This document shows, in pieces, positions 1 through 8,811 of a stretch of 64,000 nt of DNA (position 1 is its first letter; the number at the start of each line of letters is the position of its first letter). The DNA comes from Solibacillus sp. FSL H8-0523 (GTDB lineage: Bacteria; Bacillota; Bacilli; Bacillales_A; Planococcaceae), in contig NZ_CP150291.1 in the NCBI RefSeq assembly GCF_038051985.1, positions 2,232,001 to 2,296,000 of the forward strand, read 5' to 3'. Under the pieces are notes generated by a model. The model searched no databases. It worked only from the letters and a program-made list of their open reading frames with translations, and was not told the origin of the DNA. Both the position numbers and the translations under genes were made by a program.

Positions 1-819
1 ACGGTGTAAGCTTTTTGAATCCTTATAGCTCATCGCACGTACGGCAATTTGTGGTAAGCCGATTACCCCTAAACCGATTAAAATCCAAAATGTTGATACG
101 TAAAGCGGTGTTAAACTTTCATCTGCACCAAACGGCGACACTAAATTCGGATTTTCAGCTACTAGGCCTTGCATGATATTATCCACGCCACCACCTGCAA
201 TAACTGTGGCAACTAGTAAAACAACCGTACCGATCATCATAATCGAACCTTGAAGCGCATCTGTTAACGCAACGGCGCGGAAACCACCAATGACCACATA
301 AATTAGTACTGATGCTGCAAAAATCACTAAAGCTGTCGTATATGAAAGTCCCGTTAATGATTCTATTAAACGTGCGCCACCTACCCACTGTGCCGTCATC
401 GAAGCAAATAAGAAAATCAAAATACTAATTGCTGAAATAATAACGATTGTATGGCTGTCATAGCGCTTCTTTAAAAAGTCGATTAAGGTAATCGCTTCAA
501 TCCGGCGTGCAACAATCGCGAACTTTTTCCCGAGTACCATTAATACAAAGTAACCCGCTGGTAGCTGTGCCATTGCAAGGAGCACCCAGCCTAAGCCGGT
601 ATTATACGCAACCCCTGGACCACCGATGAAGCTTGATGCACTCCCATACGTTGCCATCATCGTCATCGCGAGTAGGAAGCCACCCATTTCACGTCCGCCT
701 AAAAAGTATTCCTGTAAAAATGACTTCGAATTGACCACTTGGCGATTTGCCCAAATTCCAATTCCGAAGATAATGATTAAAAATACGAATAACGGTACAA
801 TTACGGACCAATGAATCAT
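1..819 (-). CDS. panF: Sodium/pantothenate symporter PanF, 5' part (gene runs off the window)
   Basis: Member of the sodium:solute symporter (SSF) family that imports pantothenate with Na+ across the cytoplasmic membrane. The first 273 codons are visible; the rest lies beyond the left edge. The translation begins MIHWSVIVPLFVFLIIIF, a first membrane helix, and carries the PanF hallmark GGPGVAY at residues 66-72 followed by further hydrophobic segments. The ATG at 819 overlaps the stop codon of the upstream yhdT-like gene (ATGA), so the two are translationally coupled. A YhdT-PanF pair is the usual arrangement in bacteria and supports pantothenate rather than proline or another SSF substrate. 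Substrate assignment is from family resemblance and context, not proof. Confidence 0.9.
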   Translation of the reverse strand, partial: MIHWSVIVPLFVFLIIIFGIGIWANRQVVNSKSFLQEYFLGGREMGGFLLAMTMMATYGSASSFIGGPGVAYNTGLGWVLLAMAQLPAGYFVLMVLGKKFAIVARRIEAITLIDFLKKRYDSHTIVIISAISILIFLFASMTAQWVGGARLIESLTGLSYTTALVIFAASVLIYVVIGGFRAVALTDALQGSIMMIGTVVLLVATVIAGGGVDNIMQGLVAENPNLVSPFGADESLTPLYVSTFWILIGLGVIGLPQIAVRAMSYKDSKSLHR

Positions 820-1079
820 CGCTCTTCTTCCTCCTCATCTAACGGAATGTCTTTGAAGAAAAGCTTCATCGCGAGCCAAATGCACACAATCATAAAGATT
901 GTGCCTACAATACAACTATAGAAAAACCACGCTGGGAATCCAAAGACGTACTTGTATTCCGTCGGGTCACCCGAGCCTAGCCCATAGGCAAAGCCGTACC
1001 AAATCGCAAAGTTCATTACAACTAACACCACACCAATGAGTGCTTCTTTATGTGCGATTTTAAAACGCTTATCATGCAT
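816..1079 (-). CDS. yhdT: YhdT-family small membrane protein (DUF997)
   Basis: Small protein of 87 residues with two hydrophobic segments (about residues 14-34 and 44-66) and an acidic C-terminus, DEEEEER. It matches the YhdT/DUF997 family, which is nearly always encoded just before panF and is thought to be an accessory subunit; its exact role is unknown. Two in-frame ATGs exist, at 1088 and 1079. The purine stretch AAGAAAGG touches the first but lies 9 nt before the second, so I prefer 1079. The stop codon overlaps the panF start. Confidence 0.8.
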   Translation of the reverse strand: MHDKRFKIAHKEALIGVVLVVMNFAIWYGFAYGLGSGDPTEYKYVFGFPAWFFYSCIVGTIFMIVCIWLAMKLFFKDIPLDEEEEER

Positions 1080-1178
1080 GTTATTCATCCTTTCTTAGTG
1101 AGTAGTATGTTTAGAAAATATCCTTTTCTATCATACGTGCGAAAGGCTAGAAAGAAAAGACTTTCTCGATAGATTTAT

Positions 1179-1346
1179 AGAACAAAAGCGCTAAAGCACC
1201 CGTTTATCCCCGCCAGACGTTGGAGTGCAAAAGTAAACGGTCTACCACTTTTGCAGGAGGGTTCGAAACGGGCTGGCACTTTAGCCAAGACGTAGACAAA
1301 ACTTTATGTAAAGTAGCCACCATGTGATATTTTATAATTTCCTTAA
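1179..1346. repeat. Dispersed repeat family A, copy 1
   Basis: About 168 bp shared with 56627-56802. Matching blocks in order are AACAAAAGCGCTAAAGC, CCCGTTTA, CGTTGGAG, TTCGAAAC, CTTTAGCC, AGACGTAGA, AAAACTTTATG and ATAATTTCCTTAA. Imperfect inverted arms at 1190-1200 and 1275-1285 could pair; the same arms are perfect in copy 2. It fills most of the gap between yhdT and ddh and ends about 6 bp from the ddh terminator. No ORF is seen in it. Confidence 0.7.
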
Positions 1347-1351
1347 AAATG

Positions 1352-1382
1352 AAAAAACCGCCGTCTCACAACGTAGACGGCG
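1352..1382 (-). terminator. Rho-independent terminator of ddh
   Basis: Arms CGCCGTC (1359-1365) and GACGGCG (1376-1382). On the minus strand they are followed by a run of six T. Confidence 0.85.
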
Positions 1383-1395
1383 ATCATTTTACAGC

Positions 1396-2376
1396 TTATA
1401 ACAATTCCTTACGTAACTCCGCTGCTGACTTTGGTGAAAGTAAGCCAAACGGAATATCAAACACCGTCTTCGCTCCTTTTTCCCCTTTTTGCGCTAATTT
1501 ATGCGCAGCACGAGCATACGCCACTAACACACTTGATGTGAACATCGGATTGGACTCTAATTTTAATGAAAACTCTAAAATTTGCTTGTCTTGTTCGCCT
1601 GATTCACCTGAACGAATAACAAAACCGCCATGTGGCATACCTTGATGATTCGTAGTGAAATCTTCTTCTGTAATGAAATTCACTGTTGTATCGTAATCGG
1701 CAAAGTAGTTTGGCATCTCTTTAATTTCTTTTTCAATGGCCGCTTTATCCGCTCCTTGCTCTAGTACAACGTAGCATTCACGCGCATGCTTTTCACGCGT
1801 AGTAAGCTCTGGGTTTTCCCCATTACGTACACGGTCAACCGCTGTTTTAATTGGCAATGTATACTGCACTGCTTTTTTAACGCCTACGATGCGACGTACA
1901 GCATCTGAGTGACCCTGGCTTAAGCCGTCACCCCAAAATGTATATGTATTCCCTACTGGAAGAACGGCTTCACCAAGTAAACGATTTAATGAGAATAAGC
2001 CTGGATCCCAGCCGACTGAAATAATCGATACCGTACCTTGCTGCTGAGCGACTGCGTCAACCGTTTCAAAGAACGCTGGAATCTTCGCATGCGTATCAAA
2101 ACTATCAATCGTGTTAAACCACTGTGCAAAATGCGGTACCTGCTCCGGTAAATCCGTCGCTGAGCCACCACAAAGAATCATCACATCAATTTGATCTTTA
2201 TAATTCGGTGCATCCGCCACTAAATAAACGGGTACAGTTGAGTTTACGACTACAGATGCTGGATCACGGCGCGTAAAGACAGCTACCAGTTCCATGTCAT
2301 CATTTTGACGAATTGCCGCTTCGACACCGCGACCTAGATTTCCGTAACCTACAATACCAACACGCGTTTTACTCAT
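1396..2376 (-). CDS. ddh: meso-Diaminopimelate D-dehydrogenase
   Basis: Makes meso-2,6-diaminopimelate from tetrahydrodipicolinate, ammonia and NADPH in one step, supplying lysine and cell-wall precursor synthesis. The 326-residue protein fits the family length (about 320-330). Its N-terminal Rossmann motif GYGNLG lies at residues 10-15, and the sequences CGGSATDLPEQ and SVGWDPGLFSLNRLLGE are typical of Ddh. A longer reading frame starts at 2463. The ATG at 2376 is preceded by AGGAGG at 2385-2390 with 8-nt spacing and gives the canonical MSKTRVGIVGYG start. The gene is monocistronic with its own terminator. The single-step route is characteristic of Lysinibacillus/Solibacillus-type bacilli. 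Confidence 0.93.
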   Translation of the reverse strand: MSKTRVGIVGYGNLGRGVEAAIRQNDDMELVAVFTRRDPASVVVNSTVPVYLVADAPNYKDQIDVMILCGGSATDLPEQVPHFAQWFNTIDSFDTHAKIPAFFETVDAVAQQQGTVSIISVGWDPGLFSLNRLLGEAVLPVGNTYTFWGDGLSQGHSDAVRRIVGVKKAVQYTLPIKTAVDRVRNGENPELTTREKHARECYVVLEQGADKAAIEKEIKEMPNYFADYDTTVNFITEEDFTTNHQGMPHGGFVIRSGESGEQDKQILEFSLKLESNPMFTSSVLVAYARAAHKLAQKGEKGAKTVFDIPFGLLSPKSAAELRKELL

Positions 2377-2632
2377 TTCTATTTCCTCCTGTAATTCAAT
2401 TAACGCCTTCACTTTATCACAAAACGATGTAAATTCTGAATTGCGTTTAAATTTAATTATCATGATACAAGTTCAACTGCCATTGCACAACATATTTTCG
2501 TGATTTTTACAAGCAATGGTCATGAATTAAGAAATGTCGGCACGAAAGGAAGCATAGACTTTTTGGTTTCTATCGGTGTCCCTTTTTGTTATACTAGAAG
2601 AGTAAATAAATAGATTTTATTGGAGGAACAGC

Positions 2633-3085
2633 ATGAAGAAATTATCAGCAGTATTGTTAGCGTTTACACTTGTATTCTCAAGTGTGGGTTCAACTCTATT
2701 ATTCGCAAACGATGCACAAACAGTAGAAGCCAAGTCATACAAATCAGGTAAAAAAGGCTTCAACAACAATAACACAAATAACAATTCAAACATCCAAAAA
2801 AATAACGACGACGCAACAAGCCCAACAACGGCTAAAAACAACAACACAACAAACAAAAACGATACAAACACGGCTTCATCAAATAAAGGCGGTTTAATGA
2901 AAGGTCTTATGCTTGGTGGTTTAGCTGGTCTTTTATTCGGTAGCTTATTTGGCGGCATGGGGATGTTAGGTAACATCTTAGGCTTATTAATCAATGCTTT
3001 AGCAGTAGGTGCCATCATCTTCTTCTTAGTGAAAATTTTCCAACTGATTAAACGTAAAAAAGAAGCGAAAAACGAGGCATTATAA
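2633..3085 (+). CDS. Secreted or membrane protein with Asn/Thr-rich linker and Gly-rich membrane segment
   Basis: I do not recognise a characterised homologue. Three zones can be seen in the 150 residues. Residues 1-25 form a signal peptide with an alanine-rich exit. Residues about 38-90 are a low-complexity linker dominated by Asn, Thr, Lys and Asp. Residues about 93-140 are a Gly/Leu-rich hydrophobic hairpin (LMLGGLAGLLFGSLFGG, then LGLLINALAVGAIIFFLVKIF) followed by a basic tail. The Gly-rich hairpin resembles the membrane part of proteins annotated as Tim44-like in other bacilli, but the C-terminal Tim44 domain is absent. A GGAGG ribosome site lies 7-8 nt upstream. Its stop overlaps the next start (TAATG), so the two proteins are probably made together. 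Confidence 0.75.
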   Translation: MKKLSAVLLAFTLVFSSVGSTLLFANDAQTVEAKSYKSGKKGFNNNNTNNNSNIQKNNDDATSPTTAKNNNTTNKNDTNTASSNKGGLMKGLMLGGLAGLLFGSLFGGMGMLGNILGLLINALAVGAIIFFLVKIFQLIKRKKEAKNEAL

Positions 3086-3378
3086 TGGACCGAATTACAT
3101 TACTTGAACAAGATTTAATCAATGCGATTTGCTTATTCCACGCAAAATTTAAAAACGTAGCTCCGGACACTGTAGAAGTGGAGTTAATGTATGATGATGT
3201 GGCTGGATATTCGGCAGAAGCATTTTACAACGGTCAATTAGACGTTTATAACACGGTGAACTTCATTACCGCACTTCGCCTATATATCGACGAGCAATTA
3301 GGTCGCGATTCAATGGCTGCGCGTATCACATTAGATATCGATGACGAGCAAGGTATGATTGCCAACGTGGAGTTTTAA
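3085..3378 (+). CDS. DUF2653 (YxcD-like) protein
   Basis: Cytosolic acidic protein of 97 residues. The patterns LINAICLFHA and VEVELMYDDVAGYSAEA look like the DUF2653/YxcD family of Bacillus, whose function is unknown. The start codon overlaps the preceding stop by one base, indicating translational coupling to the secreted Asn-rich protein. A clear terminator follows directly, so these two genes form the whole operon. Family assignment is from memory of the motif, not from a search. Confidence 0.65.
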   Translation: MDRITLLEQDLINAICLFHAKFKNVAPDTVEVELMYDDVAGYSAEAFYNGQLDVYNTVNFITALRLYIDEQLGRDSMAARITLDIDDEQGMIANVEF

Positions 3379-3383
3379 TTTTT

Positions 3384-3412
3384 GTGCCTGCAAGCTACTT
3401 GCAGGCACTTTT
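3384..3412 (+). terminator. Rho-independent terminator
   Basis: Perfect 11-bp arms GTGCCTGCAAG and CTTGCAGGCAC around a CTA loop, followed by TTTT. Ends the two-gene operon 2633-3378. Confidence 0.9.
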
Positions 3413-3459
3413 ACTTTTCGTTACGATATGAATAGAATGATAAGATTGGTGGTTTTTAG

Positions 3460-3789
3460 ATGACGCAACTAAACAAACTTGTCCGTGATAAGGTACCTTC
3501 TTTAGTAACAAAAGATGGAGGTAGCTATTCACTTAAGTTATTATCTCCACTTGAACATCAGCATGAAATAACGAAAAAATTACATGAAGAAATTTCGGAA
3601 TACGATGGGGCAACATCAAAGGATGCAGCACTTGAGGAATTAGTCGATATTGTTGAATTAATTCATGCGGCATTAAAGCTTCATGATGTGTCGGTTGAGG
3701 AGTTTGACTCATTACGCCAGCAAAAACGTAAACGTAAGGGTGGCTTTGAAAAAGGCATTTTCTTACACGAAATAAAAGGAATCGAATAA
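3460..3789 (+). CDS. MazG-like nucleotide pyrophosphohydrolase (phosphoribosyl-ATP pyrophosphohydrolase-like)
   Basis: All-alpha NTP pyrophosphohydrolase fold, 109 residues. The N-terminus LNKLVRDKVPSLV is the signature of small bacterial MazG-related proteins. The acidic helix motifs HEEISEY and EELVDIVELIH supply the E-x-x-E and E-x-x-D residues expected to bind Mg2+. Such enzymes hydrolyse nucleoside triphosphates to monophosphate and pyrophosphate, and are thought to clean non-canonical nucleotides. The natural substrate cannot be read from sequence. The gene stands alone between two terminators. Confidence 0.8.
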   Translation: MTQLNKLVRDKVPSLVTKDGGSYSLKLLSPLEHQHEITKKLHEEISEYDGATSKDAALEELVDIVELIHAALKLHDVSVEEFDSLRQQKRKRKGGFEKGIFLHEIKGIE

Positions 3790-3790
3790 C

Positions 3791-3822
3791 AAAAAGCCCG
3801 AGCACATTCGCTCGGGCTTTTC
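3791..3822. terminator. Bidirectional terminator between convergent genes
   Basis: Arms AAAAGCCCGAGC and GCTCGGGCTTTT with a 6-nt loop, A-run on one side and T-run on the other. It serves the pyrophosphohydrolase gene and the convergent yhgE-like gene. Confidence 0.9.
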
Positions 3823-3824
3823 GT

Positions 3825-6131
3825 TTATGCTGTTGGCTGTACTTCTGGCTTGTATTTTGTTGTTAACGTTTTGTAGCTTAGTACAAATGCAATAAGTGCC
3901 AGTACAGAAGCTCCAATTAAATAAATGGCTAATACCGACGTATTTGAAGCAAGCAACGATAAATCACCTAATGAGATAACCGATTTAAAGCCTGAGATTG
4001 AATACGTAAATGGTAATAACGCACTGATTGATTGTAAGTTTTCAGGTAGCATTGGGATTGGTAAGTTTGCACCTGTAATCGATAATTGCGCGACTACAAG
4101 TACTAAAGCGATAAAGCGACCCACATTGCCCGCTGCTGAAACTAAGAAGAAAATAATAGACATAAACGTAATGCTCACAACAATTGCGAATAAGAAGAAC
4201 ATCACAACATTTTGAACTTGAAGCTGGATAACAAGTAATGTAAACGCTGCAAGTACAATCGCTTGAATTGTCGCAAATAATGCTAATTGTAACCATTTAC
4301 TAACAAACCAGCTTACCGCTGATTTTGGTAAGACAGCTGGTTTTTTGAATGGTACAAAGAATGATAACACAAGTAAACCTACGAATAAAGCTAATGATAA
4401 TACATAAGGTGCTGTAGAATCACGGTAATATTCATACGCATTTACTTTTTCACCCGCTAATACTACTGGTGAAGAGAACATGTCGATATTCGCGTCCGTA
4501 ATCTTTAATGAAGCAACTTGGTCACGTCCACCTTCTAAGCCCGTTACTAATTGATTAGAACCATCTTGTAAACGATTAACCCCATCATTTAATGATGTTA
4601 CACCTTCTGTCATCGTTAGCCAACCTGTCGCAACGGTTTCATTACCAGTGCTTAATTGTGTAAGACCATTTTTAAGGCTAGATACACCGTCACCGATTTG
4701 GCCCCAAGAATTCAGTAATGTTGTATTACCTGCTGCCACTTGTGATGATCCACTCGATAACTTAGATGCACCCGCGACAACTGCAGATTGTCCTGCTACT
4801 AATTGATCAACACCTGCTACTGCTTGTTGTTGACCAGCTACTAAGGCATTAATACCTCCAACGATCACTTGCTGACCACTTATAGCTCCTTCTAACCCTT
4901 GCGTTACTGCTGGCATACCCTGTGCAATTTGCTGTGCCCCATTATTTAATGCATTAGCACTTTGTACAGCAACCGGATAAATTTGCCCTAAATCCGTTAA
5001 CCCTGCACTTAACGCTAATAAATTTTCTCGGTACATTTCTAAACCTGGTGCTTGTGCTAAACCTTGTAATAACTGAGCACCTTGTGTCATTTGCTGAATA
5101 TCTTGCTCTTTTGATTGTAAAACTGTTGCTAATTGTGCTAAACCATTTGCTAAACCTGGATTTGTAGGTGTACCATCACCTAAAGCAATACCTGCATATA
5201 ATTGATTTGCGCCAGCTGATAATTGCTCTAATCCTGTTAATAAGCTTTGTGATCCTGGTTGTAATTGTTGCAAACCATTATACACTTGGCCTGTACCACC
5301 TTGAAGCGAAGTTAATCCCGCTAGCACTTGTTCTGAGCCAGCTTTTAATTGATTTGCGCCAGTTGCAACTTCTTTAGAGCCGCTAGCTAATCGACTGATA
5401 TTACTCGTACCACCAGTAACTGCTGCTAACAATTCTCCAGCACCAGCATCAGCCGTTTTTGCACCAGCAGCTAATTTGTTAATATCGTCTGCTTTTTCAG
5501 TTAATGATGTTAATAATGTATTAGTTCCTTCAGCTAACTGTGCCGATCCCTCCGCTAATTGCAAAGAGCCATCCGCCCCTGAGGCAAAGCCCGTTTCAAT
5601 ATCGGTAAATCTTGAAAATACTGTTCGTGCATAGGTTGCTGTAATTTTATCGCCTAATTGCTCACGTAGCTTTTCAACCGCGCTGTTTGTTACCTGTGCA
5701 CCCATGAAGTTTAACCCTTCATTTTGAATATAGCGTAGTTCAGGTACTTGCGGATTGGCGTCTAATACCGTTGTCACTTTTTGCGAAAAGTCTTCTGGTA
5801 CTTCAACGACTAAATAATACTCTTGGTTTTCTAACCCCTTCTTTGCCTCTTGCTCCGTTACGAAATGCCAGCCGAGCGTATTGCCTTCTTTTAATGTTTC
5901 CATTAAATCCGCTCCAACATTGATTGGCTGCCCACTTGATACACCACCCGCATCCTTGTTAACAAATGCGACAGGTAAATTTTCAAGATTATCGTACGGT
6001 CCCCATGTAGCCGATAATAGAATCGCTACATAAACAATTGGAATGAACATGACACCGATCAATGCAAATAGTAATCCTTTGCGATTTTTCAGTGACGATA
6101 ATTCCTTTCCGAATAACTGAAATGACCCCAT
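3825..6131 (-). CDS. yhgE: YhgE/Pip (phage infection protein) family membrane protein
   Basis: Large membrane protein of 768 residues in the YhgE/Pip family. In Lactococcus, Pip is needed for infection by some phages; relatives are linked to export or surface functions. The N-terminal membrane helix (about residues 15-38) is followed by an outside domain containing VAFVNKDAGG. A long helical region (about 190-545) is built of repeated units of the form G-x-x-x-L-x-x-G. Five or six membrane helices complete the C-terminus. A TTG at 6137 is in frame, but AAGGGGG lies 6 nt before the ATG at 6131, which I take as the start. A perfect palindrome just upstream suggests a dedicated repressor, though none is encoded beside it. 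Confidence 0.85.
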   Translation of the reverse strand: MGSFQLFGKELSSLKNRKGLLFALIGVMFIPIVYVAILLSATWGPYDNLENLPVAFVNKDAGGVSSGQPINVGADLMETLKEGNTLGWHFVTEQEAKKGLENQEYYLVVEVPEDFSQKVTTVLDANPQVPELRYIQNEGLNFMGAQVTNSAVEKLREQLGDKITATYARTVFSRFTDIETGFASGADGSLQLAEGSAQLAEGTNTLLTSLTEKADDINKLAAGAKTADAGAGELLAAVTGGTSNISRLASGSKEVATGANQLKAGSEQVLAGLTSLQGGTGQVYNGLQQLQPGSQSLLTGLEQLSAGANQLYAGIALGDGTPTNPGLANGLAQLATVLQSKEQDIQQMTQGAQLLQGLAQAPGLEMYRENLLALSAGLTDLGQIYPVAVQSANALNNGAQQIAQGMPAVTQGLEGAISGQQVIVGGINALVAGQQQAVAGVDQLVAGQSAVVAGASKLSSGSSQVAAGNTTLLNSWGQIGDGVSSLKNGLTQLSTGNETVATGWLTMTEGVTSLNDGVNRLQDGSNQLVTGLEGGRDQVASLKITDANIDMFSSPVVLAGEKVNAYEYYRDSTAPYVLSLALFVGLLVLSFFVPFKKPAVLPKSAVSWFVSKWLQLALFATIQAIVLAAFTLLVIQLQVQNVVMFFLFAIVVSITFMSIIFFLVSAAGNVGRFIALVLVVAQLSITGANLPIPMLPENLQSISALLPFTYSISGFKSVISLGDLSLLASNTSVLAIYLIGASVLALIAFVLSYKTLTTKYKPEVQPTA

Positions 6132-6158
6132 AAACAACCCCCTTTAGTAAAACATTCT

Positions 6159-6180
6159 ATACAAATAAAAATATTTGTAT
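6159..6180. promoter_or_regulatory. Palindromic operator candidate upstream of yhgE
   Basis: Perfect 9-bp arms ATACAAATA and TATTTGTAT separated by four bases, 28 bp before the yhgE start codon. Size and symmetry suit a TetR- or MarR-type repressor. The region is AT-rich, so chance is possible. Confidence 0.45.
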
Positions 6181-6410
6181 AATTCAAATATATTCTAAGT
6201 TTTGTATAATTTCTACTATAAAATTCTTATTTTTTGTTTTTTTAATGTGAAAAAAGTTCAATATAATATAGAATAAATACCATGATATATTTCTTATATA
6301 ACAATTAGCAGCGATAAACATAACAGTGTTAGCATCAAATTCACTTTATTGCTATATACCTATAAATTCAACCCTATTCAAATTATAATATTCTAATCAA
6401 AAATAAAATA
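6181..6410. other. AT-rich intergenic stretch
   Basis: Between the yhgE 5' region and the 5'-nucleotidase terminator. No ORF, RNA gene or repeat seen. It probably holds the minus-strand promoter of yhgE, but no convincing -35/-10 pair could be fixed. Confidence 0.5.
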
Positions 6411-6450
6411 AAAAAAATCACTGGGATTTTTCACTCCAGTGATCTTTTTT
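6411..6450 (-). terminator. Terminator of the SLH 5'-nucleotidase gene
   Basis: Arms ATCACTGG and CCAGTGAT flanked by A- and T-runs. Confidence 0.85.
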
Positions 6451-6454
6451 GGCA

Positions 6455-8623
6455 TTATTTTGTCGTTTCTTTTGTTTCTTCAGTTACTTCTGGCTTTACT
6501 GCGACGTCCACAATACGTCCTTGTGGCTCATATGAAATTTCTTTTAAAGATAATAGTTGCTCTTTTAAGTTTTCCCAATCTGATAACCCTAAGTCTGTTA
6601 CTTTACCAGCTTCATATACTTTGCCTAATGCTGCAAAGCCGTCGCCACCTTTAGCTGTAAACGCGTTTGTTGCGATTGTGTATGTTTCGCCATCTTTAAT
6701 GTCTACGTATGCTTTTGTTGCATCATCATAGTATTGTAATGAAACAATGCGAGAGCCTACTTCTTTTGATGAATCATATGTTAATTTAGCGCCAGAGATG
6801 TGTAAGAAGCCGCCGCTTTCCTTTGGTGCTTCTTTTAACGCATGCTCAAATGTTTCTTTTAATTCAGCAGCTGTAATATCTACTAATGCTAATGTGTTAC
6901 CGAATGGTAAAACAGTCATCACATTGCCAGTCGTTACTTCGCCTGCTGGAATCGCTGCACGAATACCGCCACCATTTTGGAATGCCATGATAACGTTTTT
7001 CTTTGTATACGTTTTCGCTTTCGCTAACATACCGTCTGTGATGATGTTTCCTAACGCTGTTTCGCTGTTTCGTACACTTGGTGCACCTATTGATTCGTTA
7101 TCACGTGGGTTCACTAATTCCGCAGTTAACTTCACGCCAATTTCAGTATTTGCTACTACGTCTACTTTTTCTTTGAATGGTGCCAGTAATTTCAGACCTT
7201 CTGCATCTTCAGCGAAGTCTGCTACTTTGATTAATTGTCCTTTATGCTTCACGACAACACCGTTTTCGTCAAACGATACATCTAATGTCCCTAAGAAGTC
7301 TGCATATTGGTATGCTTGTACAATTAGTGTTGCGTCTTTCTTTTCGCCTACTGTATTTGTATCAACTACAAATGGCTCATCTAATTGTGTATGTGTATGC
7401 CCACCTACGACAATATCAATACCAGGTACTGATTTTGCTAACATTTGATCGTTGTCATATGCCGCATTATCATCAAATCCTAAGTGTGTTAACGCGATAA
7501 TTTTGTTAACGCCTTTATCTTCAAATGCTTTTACTGCTTTTTTCGCTTCTTCGATGTAGTCTTCAAATACAATGCTACCTGGAGATGCGATGTCTGCTGT
7601 TTCAGCTGTTGTTAATCCGAAGATCCCGACTTTTTCACCGTTTACTTCTTTAATGATACCTGAGTAAATTTTACCGTTTTCAGGCTCGCTTGAGATTAAG
7701 TCTGTAAATAAGCCTGTGAATAAGCTATCTTTTGAGAAATCAACATTAGCTGTTAATAATGGGAATTTTGCTGCTTTTACGAAATCCGCTAATGCTTTGT
7801 GGCCTTCTGGTGATGAACCAAGGTCGAATTCGTGGTTACCAAATACCATTGCATCAAATTTCATCGCATTTAAAAACGGTACGTCTGCTTGTCCAACGAA
7901 TTCATTGAAATATAGTGTTCCGCTAAATACATCACCTGCATGTAATAATAAAGCATCTGGTGTTTTTTCACGTTGTTCTTTAACCGCCGTCATTAACTTC
8001 GGTAACTTTTCAACATTTGCATGTGTATCATTTACATGCATCACCGATAGGTTATAGTATTTGTTTTGTTCTTCTTCAATTAGGTTTAAAGCTGTTACTA
8101 AAATACTTGCTAATTCACCACGTGTCACTGATTTTGACTGGTCGAATGTTACGTTTGCCGCTGCAAATAAAGCATCAGCATCAATTGGGTAAAGAACACT
8201 TATTTTTTCAACTACTTGTTTTACTTCACCATGTGTTAAATTTTCTTTTGGTCGGAATGTGTTGTCTTCATAACCTTTTTCTACACCTGTTGCATATAAG
8301 GCAGCAATCGCAGCATAGTAATGATTTTCTACTGTAATATCCGTGAAGTTTGGTTGAACTGTTTCAGACGGTTTTAATTGGAATGCGCCTGCGATCATTT
8401 TTGCAGCTTGTTCACGTGTAACAGAAGCGTCTGGTTTAAACGTACCATCGCCAAATCCGTTTAAAATACCAGCTGCTGTTAATGCGCTAATGCCTTCTAC
8501 ATGAGGATGGCTGGCTGGTACGTCTGTAAAGATTGTTTCCTCTGCAGCAACACCTGTTACGCCTACCATTACCGCTGTAACGGCTGTTAATGCCGTTGCT
8601 GAATACATTTTTCGTTTGTTCAT
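6455..8623 (-). CDS. S-layer-homology anchored 5'-nucleotidase / metallophosphoesterase
   Basis: Extracellular enzyme that removes phosphate from nucleotides, probably displayed on the cell wall. Of the 722 residues, 1-27 form a signal peptide. About 31-185 hold three S-layer homology (SLH) modules (FTDVPASHPHVEGISALTAA, then NHYYAAIAALYATGVEKGYED, then a degenerate third). About 192-420 form the calcineurin-like domain with metal ligands in NDTH (198-201), GD (230-231), GNHE (262-265) and GGHTH (407-411). The rest is the 5'-nucleotidase C-terminal substrate domain with FQNGGGIRA. Most bacterial 5'-nucleotidases are anchored by LPXTG or lipid; SLH anchoring implies binding to pyruvylated wall polymer. 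The ATG is preceded by TGGAGG. Substrate range cannot be read from sequence. Confidence 0.9.
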   Translation of the reverse strand: MNKRKMYSATALTAVTAVMVGVTGVAAEETIFTDVPASHPHVEGISALTAAGILNGFGDGTFKPDASVTREQAAKMIAGAFQLKPSETVQPNFTDITVENHYYAAIAALYATGVEKGYEDNTFRPKENLTHGEVKQVVEKISVLYPIDADALFAAANVTFDQSKSVTRGELASILVTALNLIEEEQNKYYNLSVMHVNDTHANVEKLPKLMTAVKEQREKTPDALLLHAGDVFSGTLYFNEFVGQADVPFLNAMKFDAMVFGNHEFDLGSSPEGHKALADFVKAAKFPLLTANVDFSKDSLFTGLFTDLISSEPENGKIYSGIIKEVNGEKVGIFGLTTAETADIASPGSIVFEDYIEEAKKAVKAFEDKGVNKIIALTHLGFDDNAAYDNDQMLAKSVPGIDIVVGGHTHTQLDEPFVVDTNTVGEKKDATLIVQAYQYADFLGTLDVSFDENGVVVKHKGQLIKVADFAEDAEGLKLLAPFKEKVDVVANTEIGVKLTAELVNPRDNESIGAPSVRNSETALGNIITDGMLAKAKTYTKKNVIMAFQNGGGIRAAIPAGEVTTGNVMTVLPFGNTLALVDITAAELKETFEHALKEAPKESGGFLHISGAKLTYDSSKEVGSRIVSLQYYDDATKAYVDIKDGETYTIATNAFTAKGGDGFAALGKVYEAGKVTDLGLSDWENLKEQLLSLKEISYEPQGRIVDVAVKPEVTEETKETTK

Positions 8624-8752
8624 TCAAAAACCTCCAGGAAAGAATTTTTTTACCTAACGTTAATATTATCTGAATAATGGAAGATTTACTAGTTTATTTA
8701 TCAAATTATAACAAGAATTAACAATATTAATATAAACTGTCATAAATGGACA

Positions 8753-8790
8753 AAAAAAGACAAAGTCAATCGAAATTGACTTTGCCTTTT
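8753..8790 (-). terminator. Terminator of acnA
   Basis: Perfect 10-bp arms CAAAGTCAAT and ATTGACTTTG around CGAA, with T-runs on both strands. Confidence 0.85.
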
Positions 8791-8811
8791 ATAAGCTAAT
8801 TAGCGAATGGA

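Noticed and set aside
6747-7448. 233-codon open frame on the plus strand
   Set aside because: It lies wholly antisense to the SLH 5'-nucleotidase, has no ribosome site, and its composition is the mirror of the real gene.
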